The notes under the pieces were generated by a model. It made no database searches and was not told the origin of the DNA. It was given only the letters and a program-made list of their open reading frames with translations. From assembly GCA_947383645.1 (NCBI GenBank), contig CANDEH010000003.1, positions 20,691-84,690 on the forward strand: 64,000 nt of DNA. Direction: 5' to 3'. The stretch comes from an uncultured Clostridia bacterium (GTDB lineage: Bacteria; Bacillota; Clostridia; Oscillospirales; Oscillospiraceae). Of the stretch, positions 60,555-64,000 are shown in pieces; positions within the stretch are counted from its first letter, which is position 1; each line of letters starts with the position of its first letter. Made by a program: the position numbers and the translations under genes.

Positions 60555-60983
60555 ATGCAAAGCAAAATCATTACCCTGCCTATCAGCAGTGGAGCTGGTA
60601 CATCCCCTATCAATCGGTTTCAAGCTGATATGGAAAACCTGCTGGACACCGCCGTCTACACCCTTCAAGACGATCTCTTTATAGGCACTCTGGAGGACGA
60701 TGTATCCGCCGAGAATTGGGAACGCTATACAAAAATCGTCCGTGGTATCTTTGCCGCAAGGGATGCCGGCTGGGATCTGGAGTCCGTCAAGTATCAGTAT
60801 CAACCTATTTCTGGACACGGCAACCGTGCAAGTGTCACAATCACAGCATACAACAACCGCCCATTCCCAGATTCTGCAAGGATAGCCTTGGCTATGGCTG
60901 CGCTGCTGTCGGATGGAATGTTCACCACAACGGAAAAGAACAAGGCAAAAATATGCTTCACCGTCAATATTACTCTCGAATAA
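60555..60983 (+). CDS. Unknown 142-residue element protein (paralogue of 59,547 gene)
   Basis: ATG at 60,555 with GGAGGTTAG upstream. C-terminal third matches the 59,547 gene (TTT-x-x-K-x-(K/R)-I-x-F-x-V). The middle contains WERYTKIVRGIFAARDAGWDLESVKYQ. Its last 14 nt overlap the decayed IS630 gene on the other strand, so the original terminator or end may have been lost there. Confidence 0.7.
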   Translation: MQSKIITLPISSGAGTSPINRFQADMENLLDTAVYTLQDDLFIGTLEDDVSAENWERYTKIVRGIFAARDAGWDLESVKYQYQPISGHGNRASVTITAYNNRPFPDSARIALAMAALLSDGMFTTTEKNKAKICFTVNITLE

Positions 60984-61581
60984 GAATATAGGAAATCTGG
61001 TTGTGCAGAAAGAAAGCGGAGACCCTATCAGGAGAATGTTGTAAGGTACGCATGAAAGAAACTGTTTTGTGGCGGATATCAGATTTGGTCCGAGGCAAGT
61101 TGTCAGAATGGACCGAGCGTTTCAGCGCATGATTGAGATATTCGTCTGGATTGCTCTCGGGGGCATAGGGCGGCAGAAAGAACAGCTCAATTTTATCCCG
61201 ATGCCTGTCCAGCCAGGCTGCGACTTTCTTCCCATGGTGTACCTTTAAGTTGTCCAAAATCAGGAAAACTTTTCGGTTGGAGGTTCGAACCATTCGGTCC
61301 ATAAATTGGATCAGGCGCTGCTGGTTCATGGAATCCTCATACAGCATAAAGCGAACGCCCCCCTGCCTGCTCAAGGCGGAAAGCATATTCAGCCGCTCTC
61401 TTTTCGTCTCCACTGGCAGAACTGGGGGCTGCCCCTTGGGCGCAAACCCGCGCTCATAGTTTGAGCAATTGTCGATTCCAGTCTCGTCTCCCCAGAAGTA
61501 ATAATATCTTCGATTGGGATTGAGCCTATAAGAAAAAGACAAGGCCGGGGGTTCGGATGCCCTCGGCCTTTCCTGAACCAT
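60970..61581 (-). pseudogene. IS630-family transposase, C-terminal (DDE) part only
   Basis: About 190 residues with all three catalytic acidic positions: WGDETG, LILDNLKVHHG and the NPDEYLNHALK glutamate. Motif PPYAPESNPDE is typical of IS630. The N-terminal HTH half is absent and the first ~15 residues look unrelated, so the copy is truncated. No TA-flanked ends seen. Confidence 0.85.
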
Positions 61582-61918
61582 ACCCCGTTAGGTTTTGATT
61601 TTTCTCATTTCCCTTCACTGCTCCGTGTTGCGTCTATACGGAAAATTCCAGAATGGTCGAACTGCCCAGACTAAACCTGCTCATTCTGCGGAAAGCCGTG
61701 AAACAACTGAGTCCGTGAGCTGGGCTGTAAAGCTACGGAGCTGGTCGGAGCGTAAGAAGCCCTAAAACTTTAAGTTTGCTGGATGTAAGATATAGAGATA
61801 GGGAAAACTTGAATAAACTCGGGGGTTAGAGGGGGTGAAATTCCAAAGTTTGGCGAGGTTTTTCCAAAGAATGGCAAGGCCATACTACAAGAATTGGCGA
61901 GATTTGCAAAAATTAGAA

Positions 61919-62442
61919 GGGACATCCTGTCCCCTTTAAATGATTTGCATAGCTGAACCTACTCAATTTTGAGTAATAGGTTTAGTGGTTACGGCTTGTC
62001 CCAGAAGGAGAAATCGTTGGCATTTAGATTTTTGCACAACGAAGGAATCTCAACCAGTTTCCCCAACTGTGAAGAAATCCACTCAACCCAAATCTGGGTT
62101 CAGTACAAATCGTCAAACTTGGATGTTGTAGTAGTGATTTTTCTACTGGGACATTTTGTCCCTTTAGACTTCCGGCCCAAATCTGGACTCGTCTGTGTTT
62201 TGGAGCGGTCATCGTGACCAAGCCAAAGGCCCCGATGTAAGGGAGGGACAAAATGTCCCCTACCGTACACTGATCCGCTGTACAACCTGCCGGTAGACGA
62301 TTTGGACATCTTGTCCACTTCGTCGCGCTAAAGCGGCACTTACAAGTTGACGGTTGTTACATCTTGTTACTTCCGTTTCTGAATATCCCAAAAGGAGAAA
62401 CAGAAATCTGTAAGGGAAAATCAGTCCTGGACAGAAATGTCC
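61919..62442. promoter_or_regulatory. Cluster of GGGACA-N3-TGTCCC palindromes
   Basis: Sites at 61,919-61,933 (spacer TCC), 62,148-62,162 (TTT), 62,245-62,259 (AAA) and 62,303-62,317 (TGGACA-TCT-TGTCCA). A variant GGACA-GAAA-TGTCC lies at about 62,429-62,442. Fixed half-sites with variable 3-nt centres indicate a dimeric DNA-binding protein or iteron-like function. Confidence 0.65.
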
Positions 62443-62688
62443 GCCACTACATAGGGCGTAAGGCTCTGCTGTATCCTTCGGTGTGCGTACGAAAAACGGA
62501 CGCACAAAAAAGCAACCTGGGCTTCACGATTCCGACATGATGTCGGAGATGTTGCAGGGTGGGTGAAATTTGACATACTATAACTGTGCTGGGGTTCGTC
62601 CGAAAAAAGGACAAACCAAAGAGGCCGGGGAAAGCTCCCTGGCCGCTGGTGATGTGGGGGATGGTGGCGGCATTTCAGCCATCGAAAA

Positions 62689-62713
62689 ATTTGTGGCATT
62701 TTTGTGGCACTCA
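62689..62713. promoter_or_regulatory. Right arm-type site for the integrase
   Basis: Identical to the 25 bp at 43,357-43,381 (two TTTGTGGCA words), in the same orientation, 116 bp inside the right core. Confidence 0.75.
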
Positions 62714-62828
62714 TGACATCGGAATCTGTCAGACAAAGCCAGACGATATAAAGCAAAAGATCTCGAAAGCGTTGATATTACTGGGCTTTACGGGACATCA
62801 TCAAATGATAGAAAATGATAATTTTGAA

Positions 62829-62879
62829 GCTCATAACCCGGAGGTCGCAGGTTCGAGTCCTGCCGCCGCAACCAGAAAA
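62829..62879. repeat. Right attachment site (51-bp core)
   Basis: Copy of the tRNA-fMet 3' half including CCA, identical to 43,235-43,285. The 5' half of the tRNA is absent, so it is not a functional tRNA. Confidence 0.95.
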
Positions 62880-62908
62880 CCCTGTAGTTGCAATGACTAC
62901 AGGGTTTT
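62876..62908 (+). terminator. Original tRNA-fMet terminator, now beyond the right junction
   Basis: AAAACCCTGTAGT (62,876-62,888) pairs with ACTACAGGGTTTT (62,896-62,908), followed by GTTTTTT. It begins 1 nt after the CCA copy, the place where the empty-site tRNA terminator would be. Confidence 0.8.
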
Positions 62909-62942
62909 GTTTTTTGTGACATGGGCAAAAAACGGGGTCTTT

Positions 62943-63190
62943 CTAACACCTTTCTAACACTTTCTCTGCGCACTCCCCCGGGAGCAGGGTCTCCGGCAGG
63001 ACCATCCCCAGCTTTTCGGAGAGGCTGTTTGCCAGCTGCTCGTGTACTCCGAGACCGGAGTGGACGTTGGTGTCGGCGGTGAAATTGCAGTTGCTGTGCC
63101 CCAGCCAGGTCTGGATGCCCTTTAGGGAGTAGCCGAGGTACAGCATGATGGTTGCGCAGGAATGCCCGTATAGTATAATAAGGACAAATC
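62943..63190 (-). pseudogene. Tyrosine integrase relic (C-terminal end)
   Basis: About 70 residues: GHSCATIMLYLGYSLKGIQTW followed by LGHSNCNFTADTNVHSGLGV, the H-x-x-(R) and nucleophile region of an integrase. The R of HxxR and most of the catalytic domain are missing; the usual tyrosine (TADTYVH) reads N. It lies outside the 19.6-kb element and is a different integrase lineage, so it is a leftover of an earlier insertion at this tRNA. The rest up to 63,329 holds no gene. Confidence 0.8.
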
Positions 63191-63329
63191 GGAAAACCCT
63201 TGCGTTGCAAGGAGTTGGCGGTTTGTCCTTGTTCTTTTTCCACTGAAAAACGGCCCTAAAACGGAATCTACGGGAGGAGGCGATAAACGAGGGCTGCACT
63301 TAAAGGACAAAATTTCTTAGGTCAATCTT

Positions 63330-63360
63330 GACCTCCCGCTGGTAAAACCGGCGGGAGGTC
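63330..63360 (-). terminator. Hairpin after the collagen-like gene
   Basis: GACCTCCCGC/GCGGGAGGTC stem, 51 nt after the stop of the collagen-like gene; the T-run is poor, so it is a weak terminator or just a stem. Confidence 0.5.
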
Positions 63361-63411
63361 GAAGCATATCGAAAAGCAGATACTCCGCTCCATGGAGCGC
63401 TGCCGCCGCCC

Positions 63412-64000
63412 CTAATCGTCCCCGATCTCTACATCCGAATCATGCTCATCCAGTCGGAAGATTGTATCACCCAGACGGATGATGGTCAGAGACGCGCCCG
63501 CTCCGCCGCCCAACAGCGTGGCGGTCCCATCCGGGCCAAACATCTCCAGTGAAATCGTGGAGCCCGGGGTCAGATTGATCTTCACATGGTTCTCAAAGCT
63601 GGACCGGGGCGCCGTCGGAGGGATCACAGACGCGGTGGCGTCGGTATAACGGAAGCCCGATTTGATATTCAGCCGGGTCCCCGCTGTCACAGGTTCCGTG
63701 GTATTCACATGATAAGAGATTAGATAGGCGCCCCCCTTATCCACCGTAAACGTTGAATCCGATTCGTTGTAGTGGACCTCCAGCGGCAGTACCTGAGCGT
63801 CGGGCAGGGGGAGCGCGGTGCCGCTCTCCGTCACCGGGATGGCGGTGCGCCGGGTGTTGGCCGCAAAGGCGGTGATAAAGCTGGGACCGGTAGGCCCGGT
63901 GGGGCCGGTGGGACCGGTGGCCCCCTGCATGGGGGAGGCCGTCAGGGCCCCCTGCATTTTCGATTTCAGGAAAAGCTGGTTCTGAACGGCTGCCTCCAGC
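63412..64000 (-). CDS. BclA-like collagen-repeat surface protein (5' end outside window)
   Basis: At least 195 residues; the frame is open to the window edge (LEAAVQNQLFLKSK precedes the first Met at 63,957). A short Gly-x-y tract (GATGPTGPTGPTGP) is followed by a ~150-residue beta-rich C-terminal domain (FITAFAANTRRTAIPV..., SFENHVKINLTPGSTISLEM), resembling the TNF-like trimerising head of BclA/exosporium proteins. Possible spore-surface or cell-surface protein. Start unknown. Confidence 0.8.
   Translation of the reverse strand, partial: LEAAVQNQLFLKSKMQGALTASPMQGATGPTGPTGPTGPSFITAFAANTRRTAIPVTESGTALPLPDAQVLPLEVHYNESDSTFTVDKGGAYLISYHVNTTEPVTAGTRLNIKSGFRYTDATASVIPPTAPRSSFENHVKINLTPGSTISLEMFGPDGTATLLGGGAGASLTIIRLGDTIFRLDEHDSDVEIGDD

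Larger units (their letters stand above)
61582..62828. other. 1.25-kb right-end region without genes
   Basis: No supported CDS; several short frames only. Holds the five palindromic sites described separately and the right arm-type site at 62,689-62,713, then the junction at 62,829. Contrasts with the gene-dense remainder of the element and may be a cis-acting region. Confidence 0.5.
43235..62879. mobile_element. 19.6-kb integrative element in tRNA-fMet
   Basis: Bounded by perfect 51-bp direct repeats (43,235-43,285 and 62,829-62,879) that contain the tRNA 3' half. An integrase gene lies just inside the left end, pointing toward it, with matching 25-bp arm sites inside both ends. Cargo: repressor/excisionase pair, P-loop ATPase, HU-like protein, phage tape-measure fragment, sigma-like factor, Gp157-like protein, toxin-antitoxin and unknown genes. 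No conjugation, capsid or terminase gene recognised. Composition is less GC-rich than the flanks. Could be a decayed prophage, phage satellite or mobilizable element; the bounds are firm, the class is not. Confidence 0.92.

Noticed and set aside
61969..62217. 82-codon frame in the right-end region of the element
   Set aside because: Covers one of the palindromes, lacks a ribosome-binding site and has no protein-like conservation I can see.
62829..62879. Second functional tRNA-fMet
   Set aside because: Only the 3' half is present; the D arm and 5' acceptor strand are missing, so it is the attachment-site copy.

Overview
The window reads as chromosome of a GC-rich, spore-forming, anaerobic member of the Firmicutes, most likely Oscillospiraceae/Oscillospirales (Flavonifractor, Lawsonibacter or Oscillibacter type). 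This rests on Gram-positive ribosome-binding sites and promoters, spoVAD and spoVAE, S-layer-homology (SLH) surface proteins, hexameric-type glutamate dehydrogenases, a BlaI/BlaR1 pair and a BclA-like collagen protein, with no outer-membrane genes. The genus is inference.

Layout. 1-8.6 kb: the 3' end of a giant SLH-anchored surface protein. 8.8-11.6 kb: sulfur assimilation (metY-cysK) divergent from an Rrf2 regulator. 11.8-17.2 kb: a small membrane protein, purF, and an M20 dipeptidase with a YfcC-type transporter. 17.2-18.1 kb: a gene-free stretch holding two large palindromic elements with a shared core. 18.1-21.1 kb: copper export (csoR, then copA fused to copZ). 21.4-22.7 kb: spoVAD-spoVAE. 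23.2-26.3 kb: a zinc-ribbon protein, an NhaC-type antiporter and a CDF metal transporter. 26.6-30.2 kb: blaI-blaR1-lipoprotein. 30.6-33.6 kb: flavin reductase divergent from an HxlR regulator and a GH42 beta-galactosidase. 34.1-36.8 kb: two tandem glutamate dehydrogenase genes, the second lacking the catalytic lysine. 37.1-43.0 kb: a second SLH surface protein and an AgrA/AgrC-like two-component system. 43.1-43.3 kb: tRNA-Leu(TAA) and initiator tRNA-fMet(CAT).

43.2-62.9 kb is a 19.6-kb integrative element in the 3' end of the tRNA-fMet gene, bounded by perfect 51-bp direct repeats. It carries a tyrosine integrase with an internal helix-turn-helix, a divergent repressor/excisionase pair, a P-loop ATPase/helicase-like gene, several unknown genes, an HU-like protein, a headless phage tape-measure gene, a sigma-like factor, a Gp157-like protein, an HTH-RelB-YafQ toxin-antitoxin operon and decayed IS110 and IS630 pieces. 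No relaxase, terminase, capsid or portal gene was recognised, so it looks like a phage-derived or satellite-like element, partly decayed. Its composition is visibly less GC-rich than the flanks. Past the right junction lie a relic of another integrase and a partial collagen-like gene.

Best candidates for something new: (1) a catalytic glutamate dehydrogenase next to a predicted dead paralogue; (2) large palindromic elements whose core is conserved while the outer stems differ completely yet pair perfectly; (3) a cluster of GGGACA-N3-TGTCCC palindromes near the right end of the integrative element; (4) a CopA-CopZ fusion apparently built by palindrome and minisatellite sequence filling the intergenic gap, with the copZ ribosome-binding site still in place.
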